Shown: positions 1 through 9,672, counted from the stretch's first letter. The stretch: 64,000 nucleotides of DNA from Deferribacterales bacterium Deferri_01 (GCA_001603805.1 LUZY01000010.1:186001-250000); one strand, 5' to 3'. Notes: generated by a model from the sequence alone, not told the origin. Program-made: numbers and translations.

Positions 1-464
1 AGAGTAAAGCCCACATCGGCTGTTGCAGTATTTATCGCTCCGATAAGCCCGTCAGTGGATACATCCCAGTGAATTATATATCTGTTTGCCTCATTAAAAG
101 TCACAACACCTGTAACAGGGTTATAGCTTATATTTCCGGATAAGTAAGAAGCAGTATTAAACACAACATTGGAACTCACCGCCACACTCGCACCGCTTGA
201 ATAAGCCGGAGCAGCCAGAACATATGTGGCGCCATCCGAGCCGTCAGCACCTGCCGTACCCTGCGGACCCTGTGGGCCCTGCGCTCCTGCGACTCCCTGT
301 ATTCCCTGCTCACCCTGCGGACCTGCCGGTCCCTGTTCACCTTGCGGTCCTGCGGGTCCCTGAATACCTGTTATCCCCTGAGCGCCGTCACTTCCGTCGT
401 CACCCGTGCAACCGAAAACCAATAAGGTCAGAAGAACAAATAGAGCTATTGTTAATTTCCTCAT
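1..464 (-). CDS. collagen-like repeat lipoprotein (partial, 3' end off the window)
   Basis: The reading frame starts at 464 with a good ribosome site (AACGGAGG) just upstream and runs off the left edge. Residues 1-18 form a lipoprotein signal ending in the lipobox LVFG-C19, so the protein is probably anchored to a membrane by Cys19. About residues 21-78 are roughly 19 Gly-X-Y triplets rich in Pro, Gln and Ala, the collagen-like pattern. From residue 80 a beta-rich region begins ([11 protein letters not shown], then [10 protein letters not shown]) that resembles the globular C-terminal domain of BclA-type collagen-like surface proteins. I infer a trimeric, surface-exposed fibre protein. Its exact role cannot be told from the sequence. 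Confidence 0.85.
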   Translation of the reverse strand, partial: MRKLTIALFVLLTLLVFGCTGDDGSDGAQGITGIQGPAGPQGEQGPAGPQGEQGIQGVAGAQGPQGPQGTAGADGSDGATYVLAAPAYSSGASVAVSSNVVFNTASYLSGNISYNPVTGVVTFNEANRYIIHWDVSTDGLIGAINTATADVGFT

Positions 465-479
465 AAATGCCTCCGTTAT

Positions 480-513
480 TTGCTAACCAAATAGCAATAA
501 TTAGATCATACCA
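480..513 (-). promoter_or_regulatory. extended -10 promoter and inverted repeat upstream of the collagen-like gene
   Basis: On the minus strand, TGG-TATGAT at 513-505 fits an extended -10 element. I see no good -35. Just downstream, TTGCTA (480-485) and TAGCAA (492-497) form an inverted repeat in the predicted 5' leader, immediately before the ribosome site. It could be an operator or a small leader hairpin. This is motif reading only. Confidence 0.3.
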
Positions 514-576
514 TGTCTATGAGAAAATTGATCGCTGATAAAGAAAAAAAAGACTATATGAATTGATTAAAAAGCA

Positions 577-604
577 AAGGCGGCACATTTATATGCGCCG
601 CCTT
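577..604 (-). terminator. rho-independent terminator after rpsU
   Basis: An 8-bp perfect stem (AAGGCGGC / GCCGCCTT) with a 12-nt loop is followed on the minus strand by a T-rich tract (complement of 567-576). It lies 31 nt past the rpsU stop and ends the lon-rpsU transcript. Confidence 0.8.
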
Positions 605-634
605 AGGTATAAAGACCGTTCTACAACGGAAACT

Positions 635-853
635 TTAATAGTACTTATACTTTTCCTGAAGCTTTCTCTGAAGCTTCTGCTGCTTCCTTCTGGCTTTGAG
701 AAGTTTCTTCCTGCGGACTTCCGTAGGTTTCTCATAGTAGGTGTGTTTTTTGATCTCTCTGATAAGACCTTCACGCTCTACTTTCTTCTTCAGAAGTTTG
801 AGTGCGTAATCAACGTTATCGCCCTCAACCCTAACTGCTGCGTTAGTAGCCAA
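635..853 (-). CDS. rpsU: 30S ribosomal protein S21
   Basis: A small, basic 72-residue protein of the 30S subunit that acts in translation initiation. It has the bacterial S21 pattern AVRVEGDNVDYALKLLKKKV and REIKKHTYYEKP, with an Arg/Lys-rich tail. I choose the TTG at 853 as the start (MATNAAVRVEGDN...) because AAGGATG sits 8 nt before it. The in-frame GTG at 862 is longer by three codons but overlaps that ribosome site. The gene follows lon with only 16 nt between stop and start, so both are probably co-transcribed. A strong terminator follows. Confidence 0.92.
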   Translation of the reverse strand: MATNAAVRVEGDNVDYALKLLKKKVEREGLIREIKKHTYYEKPTEVRRKKLLKARRKQQKLQRKLQEKYKYY

Positions 854-869
854 AGTAATCACATCCTTT

Positions 870-3179
870 TTATTTGATAATTACGGTTTCAAGCACCTGA
901 TCAATATTATCGACAAGATGGAACCGAGTTTCGTTTTTAACATCAGCCGGAATATCTGTCAAGTCCTTTTCATTAGCGGAAGGAAGGACTATCTCCTTCA
1001 CACCTGCCCTGTGAGCTGCAAGGACTTTCTCTTTTATTCCGCCGACGGGAAGAACTCTTCCTCTCAGAGTTATCTCTCCGGTCATGGCTATGCGGCAGTT
1101 TACATCAAGTCCCGAAAGGGCTGACATAAGCGCCGTGGTCATTGTTATCCCTGCGGAGGGTCCGTCCTTCGGCACTGCGCCTTCCGGCACATGAAGATGT
1201 ATGTCGTTATCTTTGAACATATAAGCGGGGATTCCGAATTTATCGGCCCTGCTTTTAACAACAGACAAAGCAGTTCTGGCAGATTCGCTCATAACCTCGC
1301 CGAGCTTTCCGGTTAGCTCAAGCTTACCGCCGCCGGGGAAGACTGATACCTCTATCTGAAGTATATCGCCCCCGTAAGGTGTCCATGCAAGCCCTGTCGC
1401 TATGCCTTTATCTCTGTCCTCTCGCAGCTGTTCATGGCGGAATTTCTTCTTGCCGAGCATTTTTTCAATCTCTGCTGCATTTATCTTAACTGTTTTTCTT
1501 TTTTTATTCTGAACAAGTATCCTCGCCGCCTTGCGGATGACAGACGCTATCTCTCTTTCAAGGGTACGAACCCCCGCCTCACGGGTGTAGCTTCTGATAA
1601 TCTCCGTAACTGCGGAATCGGCTATCTTCACCTGCCCTGCATCGAGGCTGTGTTCCTCAAGCTGTTTGGGAACAAGGAAGTTTTTTGCTATGCTGAACTT
1701 TTCTTTCTCTGTGTAGCCTGCAAGACCGATTATCTCCATCCTGTCCAGAAGAGGAGCAGGGATGCTTTCAACACTGTTTGCCGTTGTGATAAACAGCACT
1801 TTTGAAAGATCAAATTCGACCTCCATATAGTGATCCATAAAGGTGGAGTTCTGTTCAGGATCAAGTGTCTCAAGAAGAGCGCTTGACGGATCGCCCCTGT
1901 AGTCAGAGCCAAGCTTATCTATCTCATCCAGCAGGAAAACAGGGTTCATACTGCCGGATTTCTTAATTGACTGAATTATCTTTCCGGGCAAAGCGCCTAC
2001 ATAGGTTCTTCTATGCCCCCTTATCTCAGCTTCATCTCTCATTCCGCCGAGGCTCATACGGACAAATTTTCTGCCCATTGATTCTGCTATGGATCTTGCG
2101 AGGGATGTTTTACCCACTCCGGGAGGACCTGCAAAACAGATTATCGGTCCTTTCAGTTTTTTGGAGAGCGAACGCACCGCAAGATATTCAAGAATGCGTT
2201 CCTTCGGCTTCTCAAGACCGAAATGGTCACGGTTGAGGATATCTTCAGCCCTTGTGATATCAAGGTTGTCATCTGTAACTTTGCCCCAGGGCATGCTGAT
2301 AAGCCAGTCAAGATAGTTTCTGGAAACCGTTGTCTCTGAACTCATAGCGGGCATGCTGCGGAACTTTTTCAGTTCCTTCATAGCCTTTTCCCGCACTTCG
2401 TCAGGCATGTCAGAATCTTTTATCTTCGCCTCAAGCTCATCCGCCTCGGCTTTGGGATCTTCATCACGCCCAAGTTCTTTGTTTATTGCCTTTATCTGCT
2501 CACCCAGATAATATTCTCTTTGAGCTTTAGCCATCTGGGTTTTGACTTTTTTCTTTATTTTTTCATCAATACGTATAAGCTCAATCTCAGTAAAAAGGGC
2601 TTCCATAACCCTTTCCACACGCTCAGAAAGGCTGTTTATCTCAAGAATTTCCTGATGAGTCTCGTTTTTGACATGCACACTTCCGGCTATCATCCACGTA
2701 AGGCTCTCAAGATCTTGCATATTTTTAATGCTCTCACGGACACCGGGGTCAACCTTGCCCGAAAGTTCCGCATATTCGTTAAACGCCTTCTGGAGCCCTG
2801 CTGTCATGGCTCCGGTGTTTTCATATTCCTCTTTCTCGATTATGGGGCGAACTTCAGCATAAAGACACTCGGTCTCATCAAAGAACTTTTCGACTTTTCC
2901 TCTTGTGAGCCCTTCAACGAGTATCTTAATGGAGCCGTCAGGCAGTTTAAGAACCTGAAGGACCTTTGCAATTGTACCTATTTCGTTAAGGTCTTCCCAC
3001 ACTGGTTCATTTATTGAAAGATCTTTCTGGAGTGTAAAGAATATGCGTCTGTCAGTAGATTCGGCGATATCAACTGCCTCGACCGATTTTTTCCTGCCGA
3101 GGAAGACGGGGGTAATCATACCGGGGTATATAACCATATCCCTCAGAGGGATAAGGGCGTATTGCTCACTTATGCTCAC
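870..3179 (-). CDS. lon: ATP-dependent Lon protease
   Basis: A cytoplasmic AAA+ serine protease of 769 residues that degrades misfolded and regulatory proteins. The N-terminal LON substrate-binding domain spans about residues 5-200. The AAA+ module follows, with Walker A GPPGVGKT at 351-358 and Walker B VFLLDEID. The C-terminal protease domain carries the Ser-Lys dyad S675 (KDGPSAG) and K718 (GGIKEK). The start is GTG at 3179 behind a modest AGGTG site. It is the last large gene of the tig-clpP-clpX-lon cluster. A terminator-like hairpin sits between clpX and lon, so expression may depend on read-through or on a promoter inside clpX. Confidence 0.97.
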   Translation of the reverse strand: MSISEQYALIPLRDMVIYPGMITPVFLGRKKSVEAVDIAESTDRRIFFTLQKDLSINEPVWEDLNEIGTIAKVLQVLKLPDGSIKILVEGLTRGKVEKFFDETECLYAEVRPIIEKEEYENTGAMTAGLQKAFNEYAELSGKVDPGVRESIKNMQDLESLTWMIAGSVHVKNETHQEILEINSLSERVERVMEALFTEIELIRIDEKIKKKVKTQMAKAQREYYLGEQIKAINKELGRDEDPKAEADELEAKIKDSDMPDEVREKAMKELKKFRSMPAMSSETTVSRNYLDWLISMPWGKVTDDNLDITRAEDILNRDHFGLEKPKERILEYLAVRSLSKKLKGPIICFAGPPGVGKTSLARSIAESMGRKFVRMSLGGMRDEAEIRGHRRTYVGALPGKIIQSIKKSGSMNPVFLLDEIDKLGSDYRGDPSSALLETLDPEQNSTFMDHYMEVEFDLSKVLFITTANSVESIPAPLLDRMEIIGLAGYTEKEKFSIAKNFLVPKQLEEHSLDAGQVKIADSAVTEIIRSYTREAGVRTLEREIASVIRKAARILVQNKKRKTVKINAAEIEKMLGKKKFRHEQLREDRDKGIATGLAWTPYGGDILQIEVSVFPGGGKLELTGKLGEVMSESARTALSVVKSRADKFGIPAYMFKDNDIHLHVPEGAVPKDGPSAGITMTTALMSALSGLDVNCRIAMTGEITLRGRVLPVGGIKEKVLAAHRAGVKEIVLPSANEKDLTDIPADVKNETRFHLVDNIDQVLETVIIK

Positions 3180-3211
3180 TTATTACACCTGTATGGAGGA
3201 TTAAAAAGAAA

Positions 3212-3237
3212 AAGGAGACGGCTTAAGCCGTCTCCTT
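3212..3237 (-). terminator. terminator/attenuator overlapping the clpX stop, just before lon
   Basis: An 11-bp perfect stem (AAGGAGACGGC / GCCGTCTCCTT) with loop TTAA includes the clpX stop codon and is followed on the minus strand by a T-rich run (complement of 3200-3211). The lon start lies only about 33 nt from the hairpin base, so it probably sets the clpX-to-lon expression ratio. Confidence 0.8.
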
Positions 3238-4458
3238 CTGATTTTCATAGATGATTATCGGTTTTGCTTTGCCAGTGATGACATCTTCATTAATTACGCA
3301 TTCCTTCACGTTTTTAAGGGAGGGAACTTCATACATAATATCCATCATGGCTTCCTCAAGAATAGAGCGCAGACCTCTTGCCCCTGTTTTTCTGGTAAGA
3401 GCCTGTTTTGCAACAGCTTTAAGAGCAGAGTTGGTGAACTCAAGCTTAACACCGTCAAACTCGAACATCTCTTTATACTGACGGATAAGGGAGTTTTTAG
3501 GTTCCACGAGTATGCGGATAAGAGCGTCTTCGTTGAGGTCTTCAAGTGCCGCAGTAACAGGGAGCCTGCCTATGAACTCAGGTATAAGACCATACTTGCC
3601 GAGGTCTTCGGGGCGTACGTTCTTAAGAAGTTCATAGCGTTTCATTTCCCGTGTTTCATCAATTTTGGAGCTGAAACCGAGTGTTTTCTCTCCCATTCTC
3701 CTTTTCACTATGTCCTCGATGCCTTCAAAAGCACCGCCGCATATGAAGAGAATGTTTGATGTATCCACCTGAATATATTCCTGATTCGGGTGTTTGCGCC
3801 CGCCCTGAGGCGGAACGTTTGCGGTTGTACCTTCGATAATTTTAAGCAGCGCCTGCTGAACGCCCTCACCGCTTACGTCTCTTGTTATTGAAGGACTGTC
3901 CGTCTTTTTGGAGATTTTGTCTATCTCATCGATGAAGATAATACCCTTCTGGGCACGCTCAACATCATAATCTGCATTCTGAAGAAGCTTAAGGACAACA
4001 TTTTCCACATCTTCACCCACATAGCCCGCTTCCGTGAGAGTGGTGGCGTCTGCTATGGCGAAGGGGACATTCAGTATCTTCGCGAGGGTTCTGGCAAGCA
4101 GGGTTTTACCTGTCCCTGTGGGACCAAGGAGAAGGATGTTGCTTTTCTCAAGCTCAACATCTGTCTTGCTGCCGTGGAGAATACGTTTGTAGTGGTTGTG
4201 AACAGCAACGCTGAGAACTTTTTTAGCCTGAAGCTGACCGATTACATAGTCATCCAGTTTTTTGCTGAGTTCTCTGGGAGTAAGCAGGTTCAGGTCTTTT
4301 GCACCCTGTTCCTCGAAGCTGTCCTCGCTTAAAATTTCATTGCATAGTTCTATACATTCATTGCAGATGTAAACTTCAGGACCTGCAATGAGTTTTTTGA
4401 CCTCTTCCTGGCTTTTACCGCAGAAAGAGCAGTTGAGTGTTTCTTTATTTTTTTTCAT
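3223..4458 (-). CDS. clpX: ATP-dependent Clp protease ATP-binding subunit ClpX
   Basis: The AAA+ unfoldase that feeds substrates to ClpP; 411 residues, normal for the family. The N-terminal zinc-binding domain has C10-x2-C13 and C32-x2-C35. Walker A GPTGTGKT is at 112-119, Walker B is IIFIDEID, and a KTLGF loop provides the ClpP-docking [LIV]-G-F tripeptide. I place the start at ATG 4458 ([14 protein letters not shown]), with GGGAG upstream. The frame stays open further upstream to 4569, but that extension does not look like ClpX. A structured 143-nt leader separates it from clpP. Confidence 0.97.
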   Translation of the reverse strand: MKKNKETLNCSFCGKSQEEVKKLIAGPEVYICNECIELCNEILSEDSFEEQGAKDLNLLTPRELSKKLDDYVIGQLQAKKVLSVAVHNHYKRILHGSKTDVELEKSNILLLGPTGTGKTLLARTLAKILNVPFAIADATTLTEAGYVGEDVENVVLKLLQNADYDVERAQKGIIFIDEIDKISKKTDSPSITRDVSGEGVQQALLKIIEGTTANVPPQGGRKHPNQEYIQVDTSNILFICGGAFEGIEDIVKRRMGEKTLGFSSKIDETREMKRYELLKNVRPEDLGKYGLIPEFIGRLPVTAALEDLNEDALIRILVEPKNSLIRQYKEMFEFDGVKLEFTNSALKAVAKQALTRKTGARGLRSILEEAMMDIMYEVPSLKNVKECVINEDVITGKAKPIIIYENQKETA

Positions 4459-4486
4459 AAAAGTACGCTCCCGTAAAAGGCGTCTT

Positions 4487-4565
4487 CCGCAGGCATCGCT
4501 ACACACGGAAAGAGGCACGGTTTGTAACATCCGTGCCGCATTTTGATCAAAATACCTGCCTGCGG
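4487..4565 (-). promoter_or_regulatory. structured leader between clpP and clpX
   Basis: In the minus-strand transcript upstream of clpX, the 9-nt arms at 4557-4565 and 4487-4495 (TGCCTGCGG / CCGCAGGCA on plus) can pair. They enclose a 7-bp hairpin (GGCACGG 4514-4520 / CCGTGCC 4531-4537). Between these lies a perfect 14-bp palindrome, ATTTTGATCAAAAT (4540-4553), which looks like an operator. This could regulate clpX separately from clpP. The pairing is seen in the sequence; the function is inferred. Confidence 0.4.
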
Positions 4566-4601
4566 GCAAATTTCAACCTTATATTTTATATAAGACTAAA
4601 A

Positions 4602-5198
4602 TCAGCCCCTTTTCACAATAACATCGTCAATGAGACCATATTCTTTAGCCTCATCACTGCTCATGAAAAAGTCACGGTCGGAGTCCTTCTCAAGTTCCTG
4701 TATGCTTTTACCGGAACGCTCGGAGAGGATTTCGTTAAGAAGCTTCTTCATGCGTCCCACTTCGCGGGCGTGAATTTCAATATCCGTTGCCTGTCCCTGA
4801 AAGCCGCCGAGGGGCTGGTGAATCATAATCCTTGCGTTGGGAACGGCAAATCTTTTGCCTTTTGCTCCGCATGCGAGGAGTACAGCACCCATGCTTGCCG
4901 CCTGTCCCAGACATATGGTGGATACGGCAGGTTTTATATAGTTCATGGTATCCATAATCGCAAGTCCGCTGGTAATTACACCACCGGGGCTGTTGATATA
5001 GAGGAATATGTCCTTCTCAGGGTCTTCAGCCTCAAGGAAGAGAAGCTGTGCGATGATAAGGTTTGCCACATTATCGTCAATAGGCGTACCGAGAAAGACA
5101 ATTCTGTCTTTCAGGAGTCTTGAGTATATGTCGTAAGAGCGTTCCCCTCTGCCTGTCTGTTCAATGACAAAGGGGACATAAGCGTTTGTTTCCTTCAT
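4602..5198 (-). CDS. clpP: ATP-dependent Clp protease proteolytic subunit
   Basis: The serine peptidase core that forms the two-ring ClpP barrel working with ClpX; 198 residues. The catalytic triad is visible: S102 in [12 protein letters not shown]127 in MIHQPLGG and D176 in KDSDRDF. The oligomer-forming segment YINSPGG is present. The start is ATG 5198, whose ribosome site lies inside the last codons of tig. There are only two bases between the tig stop and this ATG, so the two are translated from one message. Confidence 0.97.
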   Translation of the reverse strand: MKETNAYVPFVIEQTGRGERSYDIYSRLLKDRIVFLGTPIDDNVANLIIAQLLFLEAEDPEKDIFLYINSPGGVITSGLAIMDTMNYIKPAVSTICLGQAASMGAVLLACGAKGKRFAVPNARIMIHQPLGGFQGQATDIEIHAREVGRMKKLLNEILSERSGKSIQELEKDSDRDFFMSSDEAKEYGLIDDVIVKRG

Positions 5199-5200
5199 AA

Positions 5201-6559
5201 TTATTCTCCGGAGGCGGGCTCTTCGGCTTTCTCCTGTTCAGCTTTAAGTCTTGCCTCAACTTCTTCTTTTGTTACTTCTTTAATTGTAACATTATTTTTG
5301 CCGGCAAGGAAGGCTGTAACTTTATCAGTGTTTATGGAATTTCTAAGAGAATTCATGCCGTTATGTTTTTCAACTTCCGCTTTGTATTCCTCAGCAGTCA
5401 TTTTGCTCATTGTGGCATATTTTTCGATTGTTTTCGCAACGTCTTCATCTGTCACAGTGAGTTCAAATTTCTCAGTAATGTGGTTAATGATAAGAGCGCC
5501 TTTAACCTGTTTTTCGGCTGTTGCCGTGTGCTGTTCGGCTATTTTTTCTTTAGTGATGCCGAAACGTGCAGGGTCCATTCCGTAGGACATATACTGCTGA
5601 AGAGTCTGGTCTGCAAGCCTGAAAGCCTGTTCCCTTACCATTGCAGCAGGAACATCAAAGGAGTTTTCCTCGATGATTTTTTCTATAATGTCATTGAGGA
5701 GTTTGTCATCCGCCTGACGCTCTGAGCTTTCCTCAAGTTCAGTTTTAATTGTTTCTTTGAGATCAGCGAAGCTCTCGAATTTTTCATCAACATCCTTAGC
5801 GAATTCATCATCAAGTTCGGGAAGAACCTTTGCCTTGATTTCTTTCATAGTAATGCCGAAAGTGACAGGCTGACCGGCAAGGCTGGGTTCGTGGTACTGT
5901 TCGGGGAAAGTAACTTCGATGTCTTTCTGTTCGCCGGTTTTCATGCCCACAACCTGAGCCTCAAATCCGGGGATGAATGCGCCGGAGCCTATTTCAAGGG
6001 AGTAGTTCTGCGCCGTGGCAGAGGGGATAACTTCGCCGTCTTTACGCCCTTCAAAGTCGATAACGGTCATATCGCCTTCCTGAACTGCTCTGTCTTCAAC
6101 AGGCTCATAGCTTACCTGATTTTTTCTGATGTTTTCGATAACCTGCTCAACATCATCCTCTTTAACGATGATTTTCTCCTTAACGAAGTCGAAGCCTTCA
6201 AGCTTTGTAACATCTATTGTGGGGAAAACATCTACGAATGCTTTATATGAGATAGGCTCACCGTCTTCAAACTTAACATCTTTGATTTCGGGAGCGCCAA
6301 GGGCTTTGATATCTTCTTTCTGGATTGCTTCAAAAACAGATTCGTTTATGAGTTTTTCAAGAGCCTGAACTCTGATTGCGTGTCCGTGTTCTTTGAGGAT
6401 TTTGTCTTTGGGAGCCTTGCCCTGTCTGAAGCCTGCAACCTTGGCTTTCTGAGCAACCTTTTTATATTCGGATTCAAAAACCTGATCGAATTTTTCCACA
6501 GCAAGCTCTACAGAAAGCTCCTTCTGGGACTTTTCAGCGTCTTTTACTTCAACTTTCAT
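5201..6559 (-). CDS. tig: trigger factor (ribosome-associated chaperone and prolyl isomerase)
   Basis: The first chaperone to meet nascent chains at the ribosome exit tunnel; 452 residues. The ribosome-docking signature GFRQGKAP is at 43-50. A central FKBP-type isomerase domain (about 150-245, [13 protein letters not shown]... YSLEIGSG) follows, and then a long helical C-terminal chaperone region with a Lys/Glu-rich tail. The start at ATG 6559 has a strong AAGGAGAAG site. It heads the tig-clpP-clpX-lon order common in many Gram-negative phyla and lies just downstream of a tRNA operon that ends in its own terminator. Confidence 0.96.
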   Translation of the reverse strand: MKVEVKDAEKSQKELSVELAVEKFDQVFESEYKKVAQKAKVAGFRQGKAPKDKILKEHGHAIRVQALEKLINESVFEAIQKEDIKALGAPEIKDVKFEDGEPISYKAFVDVFPTIDVTKLEGFDFVKEKIIVKEDDVEQVIENIRKNQVSYEPVEDRAVQEGDMTVIDFEGRKDGEVIPSATAQNYSLEIGSGAFIPGFEAQVVGMKTGEQKDIEVTFPEQYHEPSLAGQPVTFGITMKEIKAKVLPELDDEFAKDVDEKFESFADLKETIKTELEESSERQADDKLLNDIIEKIIEENSFDVPAAMVREQAFRLADQTLQQYMSYGMDPARFGITKEKIAEQHTATAEKQVKGALIINHITEKFELTVTDEDVAKTIEKYATMSKMTAEEYKAEVEKHNGMNSLRNSINTDKVTAFLAGKNNVTIKEVTKEEVEARLKAEQEKAEEPASGE

Positions 6560-6630
6560 TGACTTCTCCTTAGATAAACGGATGGGATATCTTTTATATT
6601 TAATTTTAAGCTTTTATATAAAATGACAAA

Positions 6631-6660
6631 ACAAAGCCTAAGGGGTTCCCCCGGCTTTGT
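6631..6660 (-). terminator. terminator of the tRNA operon
   Basis: Inverted arms ACAAAGCC / GGCTTTGT enclose a second GGGG/CCCC stem. On the minus strand the hairpin is followed by TTTGTCATTTTA. It separates the tRNA genes from tig. The tig promoter must lie in 6560-6630, where I see only weak AT-rich -10 candidates. Confidence 0.65.
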
Positions 6661-6731
6661 AAGAATCCAAAAAAAATTGTCTGTGAGCTATACGGACTAC
6701 TGCTGCGCTGAGATTTGAAAAGCGTGGGAAA

Positions 6732-6804
6732 AGCGGGTGACCGGGCTCGAACCGGCGACCTCAACCTTGGCAAGGTTGCGCTCTACCAACTGAGCTACAC
6801 CCGC
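6732..6804 (-). tRNA. tRNA-Gly (GCC)
   Basis: A cloverleaf with acceptor GCGGGTG / CACCCGC, D-arm AGCTCAGTTGGTAGAGC, anticodon loop CTTGCCAAG (anticodon GCC) and T-loop GGTTCGAGCCC. The discriminator is U, as usual for glycine. CCA is not encoded. Confidence 0.95.
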
Positions 6805-6840
6805 TTACAAAATCTATATTCGGCTTGATTCAGACACAAG

Positions 6841-6920
6841 TGCGAGTGGAGGGACTTGAACCCCCACGCCAAAGGCACTTGATCCTAAGTCAAGCGCGTC
6901 TACCATTCCGCCACACTCGC
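6841..6920 (-). tRNA. tRNA-Leu (TAG)
   Basis: The acceptor arms GCGAGTG / CACTCGC pair, and the anticodon stem CTTGA / TCAAG encloses loop CTTAGGA (anticodon TAG). An enlarged variable arm (TGCCTTTGGCG) and discriminator A support leucine. CCA is not encoded. Confidence 0.94.
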
Positions 6921-6933
6921 AAGGGCGAATAAG

Positions 6934-7007
6934 GGTGAGTGACGGGGATCGAACCCGCGACAACAGGAATCACAATCCTGTACTCTACCAACTGAGCTAC
7001 ACCCACC
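6934..7007 (-). tRNA. tRNA-His (GTG)
   Basis: The anticodon stem CAGGA / TCCTG encloses loop TTGTGAT (anticodon GTG). An extra G at position -1 (complement of 7007) faces discriminator C (complement of 6934), the identity pair of histidine tRNA. T-arm GGGTTCGATCCC is present. Confidence 0.95.
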
Positions 7008-7028
7008 ATATTATCCGTTCTTACTCAA

Positions 7029-7102
<74 letters not shown>

Positions 7103-7120
7103 TCTGTTACAGGAAACAAG

Positions 7121-7149
7121 CTTTTATCAAAACGATGGAGAAAAGTCAA
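7121..7149 (-). promoter_or_regulatory. sigma-70 promoter of the tRNA operon
   Basis: On the minus strand, TTGACT (7149-7144), a 17-nt spacer and TAAAAG (7126-7121) form a near-consensus promoter. The expected start site is only about 12 nt before tRNA-Arg, as typical for a stable-RNA operon. The rest of the gap to 7339 holds no gene I can support. Confidence 0.65.
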
Positions 7150-7339
7150 CATTTTTTAAAGGGATCAGAAAATTAATCGGAATATTAATCCGGCTGACCA
7201 ACCGTGGCGGCAACATTTCCCTTGCCTAGCAGGCTAAAAAGCAATACCTTGCAATGAATGCGCCTCCGGGCTGAAAAGGGGGGCGCAAAATTCCAAGAAT
7301 ATACTATGGGTATATAAAAATATTTTTACGAGGTCAAAA

Positions 7340-8134
7340 TTGCTACTGGACGGCACACCTATATATATAGGAACAAGCGGATACAAACATGACGACTGGG
7401 TCGGAACACTTTATCCCCAGCATCTTAAAAACGAGCAGTTCCTCGACTATTACGCAAACAGCTTCGGGCTGAATTTTGTTGAGATAACATACCCTTTTTA
7501 TGCAATACCCACAGTTGAGACAACAGAAAGAATAGCAGAAAACGGCGGAGACAGTCTCCACTACTCCGTGCGTCTGTTTAAGGATTTCCTTAAGGAAAGA
7601 CTGGACAGAGTCAAGGTACGTGAGTTTAAAGAAGGCATAAAGCCTCTTCTTGATACAGGCAGAGTAAAATGCTGGCTTGCTGATTTTCACCATACATTCA
7701 AGCCGTCCAAAGAAAATCTCGAAAGGATACTCCGGCTCAGAGACAGCTTTTCGGAACTTCCTTTCTTCGCTGAACTCCCAAGGGGATGGCACAGAGAAAA
7801 ACAGATAGACGACCTGAGAAACAATGCCATAGGTCTGGTTGTGGCTGACATGCCCCGCAACCCCAACCTTCCTCCCTTTATTCCCTGCGCACCGAACCAG
7901 AGGGCTTATTTCCGCCTGTACGGCAGAAACAAGAAATGGGTTCTGCCTGCAAAAAAAGTTCTGGACTACAGCTATGTAAAACCGGAACTTCAGGAAATAA
8001 AAGACGGCATATCCACAGTTACGGCAGTATCCAAAGAGGTGTTCGTGTCCTTCTGCAACGTTGCAAAGGCGCAGGGGGCATTCAATGCAAAATATTTTGC
8101 CAGAATGGCGGAAGAAAGCGATGAGTCTCTTTGA
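7340..8134 (+). CDS. DUF72 family protein (YecE-like)
   Basis: 264 residues beginning IYIGTSGYKHDDWVG, the typical opening of DUF72 proteins, which fold as a TIM barrel and whose biochemical role is not established. A later stretch FFAELPRGWH and the aromatic RAYFRLYGRN also match family features. The start is TTG 7340 with GAGG seven nucleotides upstream. Its 3' end overlaps the next gene by 14 nt, so the two are likely co-translated. Several plus-strand genes here start with TTG. No function should be claimed beyond the family name. Confidence 0.85.
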   Translation: MLLDGTPIYIGTSGYKHDDWVGTLYPQHLKNEQFLDYYANSFGLNFVEITYPFYAIPTVETTERIAENGGDSLHYSVRLFKDFLKERLDRVKVREFKEGIKPLLDTGRVKCWLADFHHTFKPSKENLERILRLRDSFSELPFFAELPRGWHREKQIDDLRNNAIGLVVADMPRNPNLPPFIPCAPNQRAYFRLYGRNKKWVLPAKKVLDYSYVKPELQEIKDGISTVTAVSKEVFVSFCNVAKAQGAFNAKYFARMAEESDESL

Positions 8135-9425
8135 CAGATACAAAGAGACCTTTCCCCTCTCCGCAGCGGAATACGCAAAAGCCTGCGGGCTTTTCCCCGG
8201 AGGAGTCTGCCACGACATAAGAAGATTTGATCCCTTCCCCTTCGTAACAGACAGTGCGGAGGGAGCATATCTCCAGACAATAGACGGCGTAACTCTCCTT
8301 GACCTATGGTGCGGTCACTACGGCAATATACTGGGGCACGCAAGCCCTGAAACAGCCGCTGCACTCCTTGAAGCAGCAGAAAACGGCACCCACACCGGCA
8401 CACTGAACGAACAGCAGATAAAACTTGCATCCCTTATAAAAAGCGCAGTTCCGGAAATGGAACTCATGCGTTTCTGCACCTCCGGCACTGAAGCCACAAT
8501 GTACGCCGTACGCACGGCAAAGGCTCACACCGGACGGGAACTTGTAGTCAAGATCGAAGGAGGATGGCACGGCGCCAACTCCGAACTTTCATATGACATA
8601 AAGCCCCCTTTCAACAGACTTACCGGAAAGGGAGGAACTATCTCTCTCCCATTTAACAATATGGAAGCAACCGCAGACGTCCTTGAAAAAATAGGCGATA
8701 ATGCAGCCGCTGTAATAATTGAGCCGGTAATAGGAGCCGGCGGCGGAATACCTGCTAAGAAAGAATACCTTCAGCTTCTCCGTGATTTCTGCGACCGTAC
8801 CGGAACTGTACTGATTTTTGATGAAGTCATAACGGGCTTCCGCTTCCGTTTCGGCAGCATTTCCCCGCTCATAGGCGTTACTCCTGATATGTTTACCATG
8901 GGAAAAATAATCGGCGGCGGACTTGCAATCGGCGCATACGGCGGAAAAAAAGAGATAATGCAGACAATAACCGAGAAAAAAATCGTTGTGGGCGGCGGCA
9001 CATTCTCCGCATCTCCCGTAACAATGAACGCAGGTTTCAACACCCTTTCAACACTTAAAAATGCTGACTACGAAACGCTCAATGCCCAAGGAAACACCAT
9101 CAGAGAGAGACTGAAAAAGTCTGTAGCCAGATACACCCATAAAGCCTGCGTGACCGGCTTCGGCTCATTTTTCTTTGTACACTTTCTTAATGAAGTTCCG
9201 CAGGAAGTCACCTGCCGTCCGTCCAGACTCCTTCCTGTGATGGATGCAGAAACTGACAGGCTCTTCAAAATTGCCATGATACTTAACGGCGTCTTCACTA
9301 TGCATTCAGGCGGCGCACTGAGTTTTTCACACCTGCAAACTGCGGGAGTGTCCGATATAATAATCAAAGCATACGAAGACTCTCTGGAGGCCGTTTTCAA
9401 TGAAGGAAGGAAAGCTCTTCCGTAA
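8121..9425 (+). CDS. class III PLP aminotransferase, HemL-like (glutamate-1-semialdehyde aminomutase family)
   Basis: 434 residues from ATG 8121 with GGAAG upstream. Fold-type I PLP features are clear: FCTSGTEATMYAVR for phosphate binding, EGGWHG, the cofactor Asp in LIFDEVITGFR, and the Schiff-base lysine K262 in MGKIIGGG. The start FPGGVCHDIRRF and overall length resemble glutamate-1-semialdehyde 2,1-aminomutase. However, the C-terminal third is diverged (GGGTFSASPVTMNAG where HemL usually has AGTLSGNP), so it may be a paralogue acting on another substrate rather than the haem-pathway enzyme. It overlaps both neighbours. Confidence 0.75.
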   Translation: MSLFDRYKETFPLSAAEYAKACGLFPGGVCHDIRRFDPFPFVTDSAEGAYLQTIDGVTLLDLWCGHYGNILGHASPETAAALLEAAENGTHTGTLNEQQIKLASLIKSAVPEMELMRFCTSGTEATMYAVRTAKAHTGRELVVKIEGGWHGANSELSYDIKPPFNRLTGKGGTISLPFNNMEATADVLEKIGDNAAAVIIEPVIGAGGGIPAKKEYLQLLRDFCDRTGTVLIFDEVITGFRFRFGSISPLIGVTPDMFTMGKIIGGGLAIGAYGGKKEIMQTITEKKIVVGGGTFSASPVTMNAGFNTLSTLKNADYETLNAQGNTIRERLKKSVARYTHKACVTGFGSFFFVHFLNEVPQEVTCRPSRLLPVMDAETDRLFKIAMILNGVFTMHSGGALSFSHLQTAGVSDIIIKAYEDSLEAVFNEGRKALP

Positions 9426-9672
9426 AAAAGCCGCCGCAATCGGTTATGACCCTGCCAAGGACAAAGCGCCCCGTCTTCTCGCCAAGGGTGCAGGTATCGT
9501 AGCGGAAAAAATCATTGAAAAGGCAAAAGAGCATGATATCCAGATAAAAGAAGACAAAGACCTTGTGGAAGTTCTGGCAACGCTGGATATCCATGAAGAA
9601 ATCCCTGAAAACATGTATAAAACCGTTGCACAGCTCCTCGCCGAAATCTACCGAATAAATTCCAGACTCTGA
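9400..9672 (+). CDS. FlhB-like small protein (FhlB/YlqH type)
   Basis: A 90-residue protein matching only the cytoplasmic C-terminal domain of the flagellar export gate FlhB: AAAIGYDPAKDKAPRLLAKG, then IIEKAKEHDIQI and VAQLLAEIY. It has no membrane helices, and the autocleavage motif NPTH is absent at the expected place (IGYDPAKDKAP). Stand-alone proteins of this kind are known in several phyla and in some species can replace the FlhB tail. It starts at ATG 9400, inside the last 26 nt of the aminotransferase gene. No flagellar genes are nearby. Confidence 0.8.
   Translation: MKEGKLFRKKAAAIGYDPAKDKAPRLLAKGAGIVAEKIIEKAKEHDIQIKEDKDLVEVLATLDIHEEIPENMYKTVAQLLAEIYRINSRL

Noticed and set aside
4459-4569. 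N-terminal extension of ClpX to 4569
   Set aside because: The extra 37 residues have no similarity to ClpX, and ATG 4458 has a better ribosome site and matches the family start.
8121-9425. Firm assignment as hemL
   Set aside because: The core fits, but the C-terminal third departs from HemL motifs, so only the family is stated.
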